In this document: positions 9,037-17,930 of the stretch, piece by piece
Position numbering within the stretch: position 1 is the stretch's first letter
Layout of the letters: each line of letters starts with the position of its first letter
Source: RUG369 sp050949645
Lineage (GTDB): Bacteria; Planctomycetota; Planctomycetia; Pirellulales; Thermoguttaceae
Direction: 5' to 3'
Assembly (NCBI GenBank): GCA_050949645.1
Contig: JBMNGC010000001.1
Coordinates: 1,736,001-1,800,000, forward strand
DNA length: 64,000 nt
Translations under genes and position numbers: made by a program
The notes under the pieces: model-generated
What the model saw: the letters and a program-made list of their open reading frames with translations, nothing else
What the model was told of the DNA's origin: nothing
The model's database searches: none

Positions 9037-9220
9037 AAGAGGGGGCTTGTTAAAATGGGTCGACAGTAGTAGGATGTCTAGGATTGGTCATGTTCGCCGC
9101 GCGGCGGAGCGCGGCGCGACGAAATTCGGAGAAGCGTACGCCCGCGCGGCGATACGTTGTCAGTGCGGGTTTACGAGCTCTTGAAAAACGCTCGTTCGCA
9201 GTTCGCGCGGGGTGTGTGAA

Positions 9221-10369
9221 ATGAAAATTGTCTGCGTTGTCAGCGCAAGACCTAATTTTATGAAAATAGCGCCGATCCTAAAAGCGTTTGACGCGCTAGG
9301 ATTCGCTAGAACGTTGCTTGTCCATACCGGACAGCATTATGACGACAGGATGAGCGGAGTTTTCTTCCGCGAACTTGGAATCCCTACGCCCGACGTGTGT
9401 CTCGGTTGCAACGGCTCCGGAATCTCTCAGACCGCGCGCATGATGAAAGAATTTGAGAAGGTCTGTCGCAGAGCGCGCCCCGACGGAGTCGTTGTCGTCG
9501 GCGACGTCAACGGAACGCTTGCAACCGCCTTTGTGGCGTCGCGGCTAGGGCTCCGCGTCGCGCACGTCGAAGCGGGATTGCGGTCCTTCGACAGAACGAT
9601 GCCCGAGGAAATTAACCGAATCGTCGTCGACCAGATCTCCGACCTACTCTTCTGCACTGAGCGCGACGCGATCGCCAACCTTGAACGCGAGGGCATACCG
9701 AGGTCGCGCGTCAGCCTTGTCGGCAACGTCATGATCGACTCGTTGTTGCAGAATCTCGAGCGCGCGCAGCGCTCTACCATTCTCGAAAAACTCAGACTGA
9801 GGCCCCGCTCTTACGCCGTCGCGACGCTTCATCGTCCGGCGCTCGTCGACAACCGCGACGCGTTCGTTGAAATTCTTGACGCCTTCGACGTTATCCTGCA
9901 GGAAATCCCGATCGTCTGGCCGGTCCATCCGCGCACGCGAAAGAACGCCGTCGCGTTCGGACTCAACGAGCGACTCCGCTCGACCCCGAATCTCAGAACA
10001 ATCGAACCGCTCGGATACCTCGAATTCCTTAAACTCAACGCCAACGCGAGATGCGTGCTCACCGATTCCGGCGGCCTTCAGGAGGAAACGACCGTCCTCC
10101 AGGTTCCGTGCATTACGATCCGCGAAAATACGGAACGACCCGTCACATGCAAAATTGGAACGAACCAACTCGCAGGAATTTCAAAAGAAGGAACCCTTGC
10201 GGCGTGGCGACGCGTCGCGCAAGGCGAGTATCGCGCGCGAGGAATTCCGGAACTCTGGGACGGACGCGCAGCGCTCCGCATCGCCAACGAAATTCGGTTA
10301 TGCTGGAGTCCTGACGAGGAGCGCGTCCCGCAACGATGGAAACGCCAATGCGAAATGTTAAGCGATTGA
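9221..10369 (+). CDS. wecB: UDP-N-acetylglucosamine 2-epimerase (non-hydrolysing)
   Basis: Cytosolic enzyme that interconverts UDP-GlcNAc and UDP-ManNAc, supplying ManNAc-type sugars for surface polysaccharide. The sequence opens with the GT-B Rossmann start MKIVCVVSARPNFMKIAPIL, then HTGQHYD, VEAGLRSFDRTMPEEINR (about 115-132), the GNVMIDSL segment and the nucleotide-sugar-binding LTDSGGLQEE (about 280), followed by RENTERP. Length (382 residues) is normal. I chose the ATG at 9221, which has a GGGG ribosome-binding site; an in-frame GTG three codons upstream is less likely. First gene of a three-gene operon whose members overlap (34 bp, then 4 bp), which argues for coordinated production of one polysaccharide. 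Confidence 0.94.
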   Translation: MKIVCVVSARPNFMKIAPILKAFDALGFARTLLVHTGQHYDDRMSGVFFRELGIPTPDVCLGCNGSGISQTARMMKEFEKVCRRARPDGVVVVGDVNGTLATAFVASRLGLRVAHVEAGLRSFDRTMPEEINRIVVDQISDLLFCTERDAIANLEREGIPRSRVSLVGNVMIDSLLQNLERAQRSTILEKLRLRPRSYAVATLHRPALVDNRDAFVEILDAFDVILQEIPIVWPVHPRTRKNAVAFGLNERLRSTPNLRTIEPLGYLEFLKLNANARCVLTDSGGLQEETTVLQVPCITIRENTERPVTCKIGTNQLAGISKEGTLAAWRRVAQGEYRARGIPELWDGRAALRIANEIRLCWSPDEERVPQRWKRQCEMLSD

Positions 10370-11118
10370 GTATCCTGAGCGCGCCTGTCGACGTTCTAAC
10401 CTTCGAAAGTGCGCTGGACTTGGCGTGCGAGCTTGCGCTCGATCATAAAGAGACGAGCTACATCGTCGCAGTTAACCCGGAAAAGATCATGACGGCGCGA
10501 CAGGACAAGGTCGTCGCCGATTTTCTTCATAACGCCGATCTTGCTATTCCAGACGGAATCGGCGTTGTCGCCGCCGCAAAGATGCTCTACAACGAGCGAC
10601 TTGAGCGCGTCGCAGGCGCAGATCTCATGCAGGCGATCTGCGAAGTCTCGGGTAAACGCGGAATCAAAATTTTTCTCTACGGTTCGCGCGAGGAAGTCAA
10701 CGCCTCGGCGGCGAAAAAACTTCAGGAACGGCATCCCGATATCAACATTGTGGGACGTCAAAACGGCTATCTTCCCGAAAGTGAATTTGACGCGTTGATC
10801 GAGCGCATTAACGCCAGCGGCGCCGACGCGCTGTTTCTTGCGCTTGGAAGTCCGAAGCAGGAAAACTGGATGAACCGTTATGGGAAGTCCCTTAAAGTCG
10901 GCGTCTGCATGGGGATCGGCGGTACGCTCGACACGATCGCGGGCACGGTGAAGCGCGCGCCCCTTGCCTGGCAGAAATTGCGTCTTGAATGGCTCTATCG
11001 GCTCCTGCGTCAACCGTCGCGATTTTGGCGTCAGCGCAAGATATTTATTTTCGCGGCCTGGGTCGTGCTGCTCAAGCTGACCGGCTACCATCGGCGCCAA
11101 CCAGGAACGTCCAAATGA
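10336..11118 (+). CDS. WecG/TagA/CpsF-family glycosyltransferase (GT26)
   Basis: A 260-residue glycosyltransferase that adds a ManNAc-type sugar to a lipid-linked acceptor at the inner face of the membrane. Family signatures are the N-terminal VAVNPEKIMTAR, the active-site region ADLAIPDGIGVV (about 66-77), KIFLYGS, LFLALGSPKQENWM (about 172-185), VCMGIGGTLDTIAG and the closing RAPLAWQKLRLEWLYRLL with an amphipathic C-terminus. The family usually acts right after the epimerase encoded upstream, so pathway logic and gene order agree. The start overlaps wecB by 34 bp; an internal ATG at 10348 is an alternative start. Confidence 0.92.
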   Translation: METPMRNVKRLSILSAPVDVLTFESALDLACELALDHKETSYIVAVNPEKIMTARQDKVVADFLHNADLAIPDGIGVVAAAKMLYNERLERVAGADLMQAICEVSGKRGIKIFLYGSREEVNASAAKKLQERHPDINIVGRQNGYLPESEFDALIERINASGADALFLALGSPKQENWMNRYGKSLKVGVCMGIGGTLDTIAGTVKRAPLAWQKLRLEWLYRLLRQPSRFWRQRKIFIFAAWVVLLKLTGYHRRQPGTSK

Positions 11119-13298
11119 AACAGCTCACGCAAAAGCTTTCCGACGGACGGCCCGCCGTCCATGAAACGCCCGTTCCGACGCTCGAACCGGGCCAGATACT
11201 TGTACAAAACTTCTACTCCGTCGTGAGTTCCGGAACGGAGGGCGCGACAGTGCGCTCCGCGCGCAAAAATATCGTCGCGAAAGCGATGGATCGACCGAAA
11301 GACGTACAAGCGGTTCTCGAGCTCTTCCGTCGACAGGGCGTCGTTCAGACCTACCGCGCGGTGATGAAAAAACTCGACGCATATTCCCCGATGGGCTACA
11401 CGAGCGCGGGCAAGGCGATCGCCGTCGGCTCGAACGTTCGTGGGTTCGCGGTCGGCGATCTCGTCGCGTGCGCCGGCGTCGGGTATGCCTCCCACGCGGA
11501 AGTCGTCGCCGTGCCCGAAAATCTCTGCGTGAAACTCCATCCCGACGCGGATCTCCGCGCCGCCGCCTACAACGCCATCGGCGCGATCGCGCTTCAGGGT
11601 ACGCGCCAGGCCGATCTGCGACTCGGAGAAACGTGCGTCGTGATCGGACTAGGGCTCGTCGGCATGCTCGTCTGCCAGCTCCTGAACGCGAGCGGCGTCG
11701 CGACCTTGGGAATCGACGTCGCCCCGAAGGCGGTCGAGAAAGCCAGAGCGCTAGGATTCAACGCGACGCTCCGCAGCGCGCACGACCTTGAAGAACGCGT
11801 CGAAGCCATGACGCGCGGCCTCGGCGTCGACGCGGTGATCATCGCGGCGGTAACTTCGAGTCGCGATCCGATCAACCTTGCGGGCAAACTTTCGCGGAGC
11901 AAGGGCCGAGTCGTCGTCCTTGGCGACGTGCCGACCGGGTTCGATCGAGGACCCGATTATTATCCTAAGGAACTCGAATTGAGAATGTCGCGTTCCTACG
12001 GACCGGGGCGCTACGACCTCAACTACGAAGAGAAAGGCGTCGACTATCCAGCAGACTACGTTCGCTGGACGGAAAACCGCAATATGCAGGCGTTCCAGGA
12101 TCTTGCGCACAGCGGCAGGATCGACGTCAACGCGCTCACAACCCATACGTTCTCTCTGGACGACGCTCACAAGGCGTACGACATGATCCTCGAGCGTTCG
12201 GAGTATTTCCTTGGCGTCCTCATTGAATACGACGTCGCCAGAGACGCGAATAAAAAAGCGACGCGCGAACCGATCGTCGTCGCAACTAGACAAGAGAATC
12301 GCCGCGATGTGCGCGAACGCGTCGGATACGCCTTTATTGGCGCGGGAAGCTACGCTCAAGGCTCCTTGTTGCCAAATCTTCCGCGCAACTCGAGTTACGA
12401 ACCCATCGCCGTCATGACGCGCGCGGGCGCAACGGCGCGACGCGTCGCGGAGAAATTCGGGTTCCGCGAATGCGTGTCCCGCTCGGAAGACGTCATGGCC
12501 AACCCTGAAGTCGACGCCGTCTTCATTGCGACGCGTCACAACCTTCATACGCCATACGTCCTCGAGGCGCTGCGCCATAACAAGAGCGTCTTCGTCGAAA
12601 AACCATTGTGCCTGACGCTAGAAGAGTACGTCGACATTCGAAAGAAATATGAGTCGAAGGGCCCATCGGCGCCGAAACTCATGGTCGGATTCAACCGTCG
12701 ATTCGCGCCGCTGGCGGTTGAGCTCAAATCGCGGCTCGCCTCAAACGCGCCGATCGCGACAATCTACCGCGTTAACGCGGGCGCTATTCCCGCAGGTTCG
12801 TGGATTCAGGACCCGGAAATTGGGGGCGGACGCATCCTAGGCGAGGTTTGTCATTTCGTCGATTTCGCCGCCTGGCTCGCCGATTCAACGCCGTCCTCCG
12901 TCTATGCCGCCGCCATCCGCGACCCGAACTCTTTCAACGACACGTTGTCGATTCAGCTCAAACTCGAGAACGGCTCAATCGCAACGATCTGCTATTTCGC
13001 CAATGGCGCCAAGGCTGTCGCCAAAGAGCGCGTTGAGGTCTTCCAGGCGGGTCAGACCGGAATTCTTGACGATTTCCGCACACTACGATTCGTCCCTGGA
13101 AGCGGCAGGCGTTTCGTTAAAAAGACCGTCCAGAATAAAGGGCAAGCGGCGGAGCTCAAAGCGTTCCTCAACGCTGTCAAAAAAGACGAGCCCGCCCCGA
13201 TCGCGCCAGAGGAAATCTTCAGCTCAACGCTCGCAACATTCGCTATCCTGGAGTCTCTCAAGACAGGAAAAGAAATACCCCTTACGTCGTTCGAATAG
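11115..13298 (+). CDS. Bi-domain oxidoreductase: zinc-type alcohol dehydrogenase fused to Gfo/Idh/MocA dehydrogenase
   Basis: A 727-residue fusion. Residues 1 to about 360 are a medium-chain dehydrogenase/reductase (CVVIGLGLVGMLVCQLL NAD-binding motif, catalytic-domain start with SSGTEGATVRSARKN). Residues about 395-727 are a Gfo/Idh/MocA sugar dehydrogenase with Rossmann start YAFIGAGSYAQGSLL, EKPLCLT (the family EKP motif) and the GGGRILGEVCHFVDF active-site segment. Such bi-domain proteins typically sit in surface-polysaccharide clusters, probably oxidising or reducing a nucleotide sugar in two steps (inference). I took the ATG at 11115 because it overlaps the preceding stop by ATGA; a longer open frame upstream lies inside the previous gene. 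Confidence 0.9.
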   Translation: MKQLTQKLSDGRPAVHETPVPTLEPGQILVQNFYSVVSSGTEGATVRSARKNIVAKAMDRPKDVQAVLELFRRQGVVQTYRAVMKKLDAYSPMGYTSAGKAIAVGSNVRGFAVGDLVACAGVGYASHAEVVAVPENLCVKLHPDADLRAAAYNAIGAIALQGTRQADLRLGETCVVIGLGLVGMLVCQLLNASGVATLGIDVAPKAVEKARALGFNATLRSAHDLEERVEAMTRGLGVDAVIIAAVTSSRDPINLAGKLSRSKGRVVVLGDVPTGFDRGPDYYPKELELRMSRSYGPGRYDLNYEEKGVDYPADYVRWTENRNMQAFQDLAHSGRIDVNALTTHTFSLDDAHKAYDMILERSEYFLGVLIEYDVARDANKKATREPIVVATRQENRRDVRERVGYAFIGAGSYAQGSLLPNLPRNSSYEPIAVMTRAGATARRVAEKFGFRECVSRSEDVMANPEVDAVFIATRHNLHTPYVLEALRHNKSVFVEKPLCLTLEEYVDIRKKYESKGPSAPKLMVGFNRRFAPLAVELKSRLASNAPIATIYRVNAGAIPAGSWIQDPEIGGGRILGEVCHFVDFAAWLADSTPSSVYAAAIRDPNSFNDTLSIQLKLENGSIATICYFANGAKAVAKERVEVFQAGQTGILDDFRTLRFVPGSGRRFVKKTVQNKGQAAELKAFLNAVKKDEPAPIAPEEIFSSTLATFAILESLKTGKEIPLTSFE

Positions 13299-13342
13299 AG
13301 ACGGCGGAATACGTCTGCGGAATCTGCAAGCGTATAACGCTG

Positions 13343-13376
13343 AAAAAGCCTCGCTTCGTCGAAGCGAGGCTTTTTT
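13343..13376. terminator. Bidirectional hairpin terminator
   Basis: Perfect stem GCCTCGCTTC / GAAGCGAGGC with a 3-nt loop, flanked by five A on the left and six T on the right, between the convergent polysaccharide operon and permease gene. Confidence 0.92.
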
Positions 13377-13429
13377 GCGCAAGGTTCAGCGCGACGACGC
13401 AACTAACGACGTCGCGCGGAGTTAAAGGA

Positions 13430-15070
13430 TCATTCTTCTGGGAGATCGAGTTCTACCGTCTCCTCCACGGCGTCTTCCACCGGTTCTTCGATCAGCTCCT
13501 CTACCGGTTCCTCCACCAACTCGTCTAGCGAGTCGTCGACCGGTTCCTCAACCAACTCGTCTAGCGGGTCGTCAGCTGGTTCTTCGATCAACTCGTCTAG
13601 CGGATCGTCAGCCGGTTCTTCGATCAACTCGTCTAGCGGGTCGTCAGCCGGTTCTTCGATCAATTCGTCCAGCGGGTCGTCGGCCGGTTCCTCAACCAAT
13701 TCGTCTAGCGGGTCGTCAGCCGGTTCTTCGACCAACTCGTCCAGCGGGTCATCGAACAGCTCGTCGATCAATTCGTCTGCCGGGTCGTCGAACGACTCTT
13801 CGATCAACTCGTCAACGGCCTCATTTGTTTTCTCGGCGTCGTCGCCAAAACCAAGCGCTTCTTCGATCGGCTTAAGGTCTGCGGAAAATCCCTCGATGAG
13901 CTGCTCAAAATCAGGAATATCGGTTGGAATCGCCGCCTCAACTCCCATGCTGGCGCGCGACGGCGGAAGCTTTGGTTCAGGCGCGTCGAGCTTCGTCCAG
14001 ATGATGAGTCCCAGACCAACGACGAAGAAGAGGAACATCGCCGTAAGAATCTTGGTGACGCCCTTCGGCGCGCCCTTGAATTCGCGCCAGATAAAGACGC
14101 CCCAGATTGCGGACATGAGCGTCGCGCCCTGCCCCAGACCGTAGGCAATCGCCGCGGACGCGACGCCCGACGCGATGACGTTCAGCGTCATGCCGATCGC
14201 CCAAACGGCCCCGCCGATCCAGCCCCAGAAATGATCGCGCATGGCGCCGCTGAAATATGCGCCCTTCGGGACGGGCTCGCCAACGATCGGCTTACGCATC
14301 AGAATCGGCATGACAATGAACGTACTGATGAAAACGCCGAGCGCGAAGAGAACGTTCGCGGTATAGGGCGTGAGCTTGCCATTTTCAAGTCGAGCGCCGT
14401 CGACGCTGAGGTTCGCGAGCGTAACCTCAAACGTTTCGCCCGGCGCCGCGCCCGTCACGACCTGCGCAAGCGATTTCACGACGAAGAAATAGAAGAGCGA
14501 CATCAGGACTCCGCAGAGCAGCGAAAGCGCAAGTCCTTTGCCGATCGCCTTTTTCGGCGCGGAGGGATCCGTGACCGCCTCGTCGCGCTTCTTATAAGAG
14601 AGCGCGCTCAAAATAATCGCGATCGCTACGAGTCCGACGCCAAGGAAGAGCAAAACGGGATTCCCCGACGCCGTGGGCGCCGCCAGGAAGTTCCAGATGA
14701 CGCCCAAAACGAGCGCAAGTCCGATCCCGACCGGAAACGCGACCGACAACCCCGCGATATCGATCGCCGATACGAGCAGGATATTCGCAACGTTGAAGAC
14801 GACGCCTCCGGCAAACGCCCAGAGCAGCGCGCTCGGCGCCGCCTGCGTGAAGTCCGTAATGAAGCCGCGACCGAGTTGAGACCCGCTCGAACCCATTGTG
14901 TACGCAAAAATAAGCGACGTTACAAGAACGCCGATCGTATAATCCCAATAGAAGAGCTCATAGCGCCACTTCTTACTCACGAGCTTCTGAGCGTTTGCCC
15001 AAGAGCCCCAGCAGAACATCGTGACGACGCAAAACACGACCGCCAGGATGTATGTCGGACATAAATACAT
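13430..15070 (-). CDS. DMT-superfamily permease (ureide/GRP/RhaT-like) with acidic repeat tail
   Basis: A 546-residue inner-membrane carrier. The first 345 residues contain about ten hydrophobic helices with the pattern of GRP/ureide-permease-like proteins (CWGSWANAQKL near the start, ELFYWDYTIG, FPVGIGLALVLG, IAYGLGQGATLMSAIWGVFIWREF), so it probably imports a small sugar or nucleoside-like solute. From about residue 370 the protein is a highly acidic tail that includes seven near-identical 12-residue repeats (see 13502-13753); permeases of this family normally end at the last helix. It lies 118 bp downstream of a PfkB-family kinase, so import followed by phosphorylation is likely. Substrate not determined. 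Start ATG is preceded by GGGAGCGAG. Confidence 0.82.
   Translation of the reverse strand: MYLCPTYILAVVFCVVTMFCWGSWANAQKLVSKKWRYELFYWDYTIGVLVTSLIFAYTMGSSGSQLGRGFITDFTQAAPSALLWAFAGGVVFNVANILLVSAIDIAGLSVAFPVGIGLALVLGVIWNFLAAPTASGNPVLLFLGVGLVAIAIILSALSYKKRDEAVTDPSAPKKAIGKGLALSLLCGVLMSLFYFFVVKSLAQVVTGAAPGETFEVTLANLSVDGARLENGKLTPYTANVLFALGVFISTFIVMPILMRKPIVGEPVPKGAYFSGAMRDHFWGWIGGAVWAIGMTLNVIASGVASAAIAYGLGQGATLMSAIWGVFIWREFKGAPKGVTKILTAMFLFFVVGLGLIIWTKLDAPEPKLPPSRASMGVEAAIPTDIPDFEQLIEGFSADLKPIEEALGFGDDAEKTNEAVDELIEESFDDPADELIDELFDDPLDELVEEPADDPLDELVEEPADDPLDELIEEPADDPLDELIEEPADDPLDELIEEPADDPLDELVEEPVDDSLDELVEEPVEELIEEPVEDAVEETVELDLPEE
13502..13753 (-). repeat. Seven in-frame 36-bp tandem repeats (acidic DDPLDELVEEPA units)
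   Basis: Seven consecutive 36-bp units encode DDPLDEL(V/I)EEPA, the last two diverging to EEPV and DDSLDEL. Units differ mainly at synonymous and Val/Ile positions. They lie inside the C-terminal tail of the permease and keep its reading frame, so copy number can vary without breaking the protein. Confidence 0.95.
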
Positions 15071-15188
15071 AACTCGCTCCCGATAATTTCAAGTTGCGAC
15101 GACGCGCATGGCGCTGCGCGTCGCATCTCACACGGCGCCGACGAAAGTCAAAATAGAGACGACGTTCGGCGTCGTTAAAAAATGAATG

Positions 15189-16145
15189 TCACTTAAGGGG
15201 CGTCGTTTTAAGCTCGCGACCGTCGAGGAATTCTTCCAATTCCCGCTTCGTAAAGACGCTCTGAGTCGCCGAACTGTGACGAACGCAACTCATTCCCTGC
15301 GCCGTCGCGCGCCGGACGCTCTCGTATGCGTCGCAACCGTTGAGCAGCGCCGCTACGAGTCCGGCGTCGAAAGCGTCTCCCGAACCTGTCCCGCCGACGA
15401 AATCTGTTCGGAAGATATCAGCGCGGAACTTCTCGTCCGCCGAGTAATAGATCGATCCCTTGTCTCCAAGCGTTATAATGCACGTCTTTGCGCCCGCGTC
15501 CGTGAACATCTTCGCCTGATCTACGGGGTCTTTCATACCCGAGATCGCGTATCCTTCGTCGTCGTTCGGCATGAAATAGTCGACGTACGGAAGCAGCGGT
15601 TCGAGCGCCGACCAGTATGGGCGGTCGCCGTGGAGGACGACGTCGAGGATCGTCTTGCCGCCGCGCTCTTGGAACGCTTTGAAATACTCGACCGTATCGG
15701 GGCTCTCGAGGCGCTCCAACATGAGATACCCGCCCAGATAGAGAACCTTTGCCTCGTCGGTCCACGCTTGAGGGACGTCCTCGACGGCGAGCTGCGAGTT
15801 GGCGCCAGGTACGCTCACAAAGCGTCGATCTTCGTTGCGAACGTTCACGATCATCGAACACCCGGGACATGAATTCTCGACGCGTCGCACGCCGGAAATA
15901 TCGACGAGCGGATTCTCGAGAGAATCAAGGATAAAGTCGCTAAACGCGTCGTCGCCGACGCAACCGACGAGCCCTGTCGGAATCTCAAGTTTAGCGAGAT
16001 TGATAGAAACGTTCGACGCGCAACCGCCGAGAGAGAGTTCGATACTCTCCGTATGGATCAACTCGCCGGGAACCGGAGCGTGATCGATTGGCGCGCAACC
16101 TACGTCGGCGAAAAGAATCCCGGCGGACAAACAGAGAATTTTCAT
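15189..16145 (-). CDS. PfkB/ribokinase-family carbohydrate kinase
   Basis: A 318-residue cytosolic kinase that phosphorylates a sugar or nucleoside using ATP. It shows the PfkB N-terminal signature LGGCASNVSINLAKL (about 39-53), the internal LGDKGSIYY segment, and the C-terminal signature GGTGSGDAFDAGL with catalytic Asp at about 257. It is in an operon with hemG upstream (96 bp) and the DMT-type permease downstream (118 bp); kinase and permease together suggest uptake and activation of one substrate. A ribosome-binding site AGGAG precedes the ATG. The small perfect hairpin CGTATCG/CGATACG at 16204-16220 lies in the gap after hemG. Confidence 0.9.
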   Translation of the reverse strand: MKILCLSAGILFADVGCAPIDHAPVPGELIHTESIELSLGGCASNVSINLAKLEIPTGLVGCVGDDAFSDFILDSLENPLVDISGVRRVENSCPGCSMIVNVRNEDRRFVSVPGANSQLAVEDVPQAWTDEAKVLYLGGYLMLERLESPDTVEYFKAFQERGGKTILDVVLHGDRPYWSALEPLLPYVDYFMPNDDEGYAISGMKDPVDQAKMFTDAGAKTCIITLGDKGSIYYSADEKFRADIFRTDFVGGTGSGDAFDAGLVAALLNGCDAYESVRRATAQGMSCVRHSSATQSVFTKRELEEFLDGRELKTTPLK

Positions 16146-16241
16146 ATATTCGGGCTCCTGTTGTTACAACGATAAATTTCCCAGCCTGATGCGGACTGGT
16201 ATGCGTATCGCTCCGATACGTTTAGAACGTCGGCGACGCGC

Positions 16242-17678
16242 TCAGACGATCCGCTCCGCCGCGTCGTAGCCGCTTTTGATGCACGCCGGGAGTCCGACGC
16301 CGTTAAGCGCGTTACCCGCGAGCTCGAGGGTCGGCTCTGCGTCGAGCGCCTTTCGAAGCTGCTCGCGCCAATCGAGGCGACCAAGGTAATATTGCGGCAT
16401 CGAGTTTGGGAACCGAGCGACGTCGACCATGATGGGGGCGCCTTCGACGCCGAGGAGCTTGCGCGCCTCGGATTCGACGTGCGCAACAAGTTTCGACTCG
16501 GGCAGCGAAACCATTTCCGGCGCGCGAGCGCCGCCGACGAAAATACGCAGCAGCGTCGTGCCTTCAGGCGCGCGCGTCGGGTATTTATAGCTGCTGAAGG
16601 AGCCCGCAATGACCCCGGTTCCTTCCGACGTCGGAACGACAAACCCCATTCCTTTGACGGGTCGTCCGATCTGCTCGTCGCGGTACGCAAGGTGGACGAT
16701 CGCAACGCCGGTATGATCAGTCTGACCGTAAATATTGGCGACTTCTGGCGCCGCGTCGGCGAGCGCGCGTGCGGCGGAGGTCGAATCGGTCGCAAAAATG
16801 ACCGCGTCGAAGCGTTCGGTTTGTCCCTGGCCGTCAGTCGCAAGCCAACCGCCGTCTGCCGTCTTTTCGACGAACGCGACCGCGCGATTGAGCGCGATGC
16901 GCTCCCGACCAATCCGATCGGCGAGTCGCTCGGGAAGCGATTGCATCCCCGAGCTAAGCGTGATGAAGAAGGAATATCGCGCGCCGCTCTCCTCTTCGCG
17001 TTTGACGCGCTTGGCGGCGCGACGCGTTTTGGTCATCGCCCAGATGAGCGACCTGGATTTCTCTTCCATCTCGGCGAAGCGCGGCAGCGTCGCTTTGAGG
17101 CTTAGTTTCGCCGCGTCGCCGCCGTAGATCCCGCCTACGAGCGGCTCGATGATGCGATCAAACGCTTCTTTCCCCAACCGACGTTGCGCAAATGCGGCGA
17201 GGGATTCGTCCTCCGTCGACCGACGTCGCGGCAGGAAGAGTTCGAGCCCGCACCGCAATTTCCCAAGGGGAGACAGGAGGGGCGTCGTAATCATCGGATA
17301 GAGCTTCGTCGGCGCCATCGTCATGAACCCGTCGGGAAGCGCGTGGAGCCGACCTTTCCGTACAACGAGCGTCCGACGAAAACGGTTGTTCGTCGACTGA
17401 AGCTCGTCTTGGAACCCCAGCTCCTTACACAAATCAATCCCTTCGGGGACCGTCGTAATGAAGTTATCGACGCTCGTTTCGCAGAGAAACCCATCGACTA
17501 TTCGCGTGCCGATGATCCCCCCGACGCGATCCGCGCGTTCCCAAACGCATACCTCGGCGCCTGGCGCTTTTTCGAGAAGGCGCTTCGCCGCCGACAATCC
17601 GGCGATCCCCGCGCCAAAGACCGCGATCCGCTGATTGGACCGCGGTTTTGATACTGTTTCCTTTGCCTCTTGCGTCAT
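16242..17678 (-). CDS. hemG: Protoporphyrinogen oxidase (FAD-dependent, HemY-type)
   Basis: A 478-residue flavoprotein that oxidises protoporphyrinogen IX (or coproporphyrinogen III) during haem synthesis. The N-terminal FAD-binding motif reads IAVFGAGIAGLSAAKRLLE (residues 18-36) with ERADRVGG; the C-terminal part has the family closing pattern ELAGNALNGVGLPACIKSG. Length is typical. First gene of the run hemG-pfkB-permease, with its own promoter. Its 3' part (about residues 381-455) has been copied twice into the neighbouring oxidoreductase array (19185-19410 and 20856-21080). Haem supply fits a genome with several c-type cytochromes, but the operon partners are not haem genes. Confidence 0.92.
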   Translation of the reverse strand: MTQEAKETVSKPRSNQRIAVFGAGIAGLSAAKRLLEKAPGAEVCVWERADRVGGIIGTRIVDGFLCETSVDNFITTVPEGIDLCKELGFQDELQSTNNRFRRTLVVRKGRLHALPDGFMTMAPTKLYPMITTPLLSPLGKLRCGLELFLPRRRSTEDESLAAFAQRRLGKEAFDRIIEPLVGGIYGGDAAKLSLKATLPRFAEMEEKSRSLIWAMTKTRRAAKRVKREEESGARYSFFITLSSGMQSLPERLADRIGRERIALNRAVAFVEKTADGGWLATDGQGQTERFDAVIFATDSTSAARALADAAPEVANIYGQTDHTGVAIVHLAYRDEQIGRPVKGMGFVVPTSEGTGVIAGSFSSYKYPTRAPEGTTLLRIFVGGARAPEMVSLPESKLVAHVESEARKLLGVEGAPIMVDVARFPNSMPQYYLGRLDWREQLRKALDAEPTLELAGNALNGVGLPACIKSGYDAAERIV

Positions 17679-17719
17679 TTTCGTCCTTTCCGCGCATAGC
17701 GCGACCGGGCTGTCCTCTA

Positions 17720-17748
17720 ATTCTAGCGACGGGAAAACGTCGCGTCAA
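17720..17748 (-). promoter_or_regulatory. Promoter for hemG-pfkB-permease operon
   Basis: Minus strand: TTGACG (17748-17743), 17 bp, TAGAAT (17725-17720), about 42 bp before the hemG start, with a GGAAAGGA ribosome-binding site in between. Confidence 0.65.
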
Positions 17749-17780
17749 GTTTTTACCGCGCTGCCGACGTGGTAAAGAAT

Positions 17781-17816
17781 AAAAAACGCCCGAACCTCCC
17801 GAGGAAGGTTCGGACG
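17781..17816 (-). terminator. Terminator of oxidoreductase copy A
   Basis: Minus-strand stem CGTCCGAACCT / AGGTTCGGGCG with an 8-nt loop followed by six T. The same terminator is repeated at 19422-19457 and 21092-21127. Confidence 0.9.
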
Positions 17817-17930
17817 TCGCATAACATGACGGTATCAGGGCCTTTGAACTCGTCTCAAAAACCCGCGTCGTTCTTGCGGCGACAGGCGCATCGACCAATC
17901 AAATGGACGCCTTCACTTGCGCGGCGTTTG

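Noticed and set aside
9090..9118. GC-rich inverted stretch upstream of wecB as a structured RNA
   Set aside because: Pairing is short and ambiguous, with no conserved partner to compare.
13502..13753. Regular 36-bp repeats resembling a CRISPR array
   Set aside because: Units are contiguous with no spacers and encode a periodic acidic peptide in frame with the permease.
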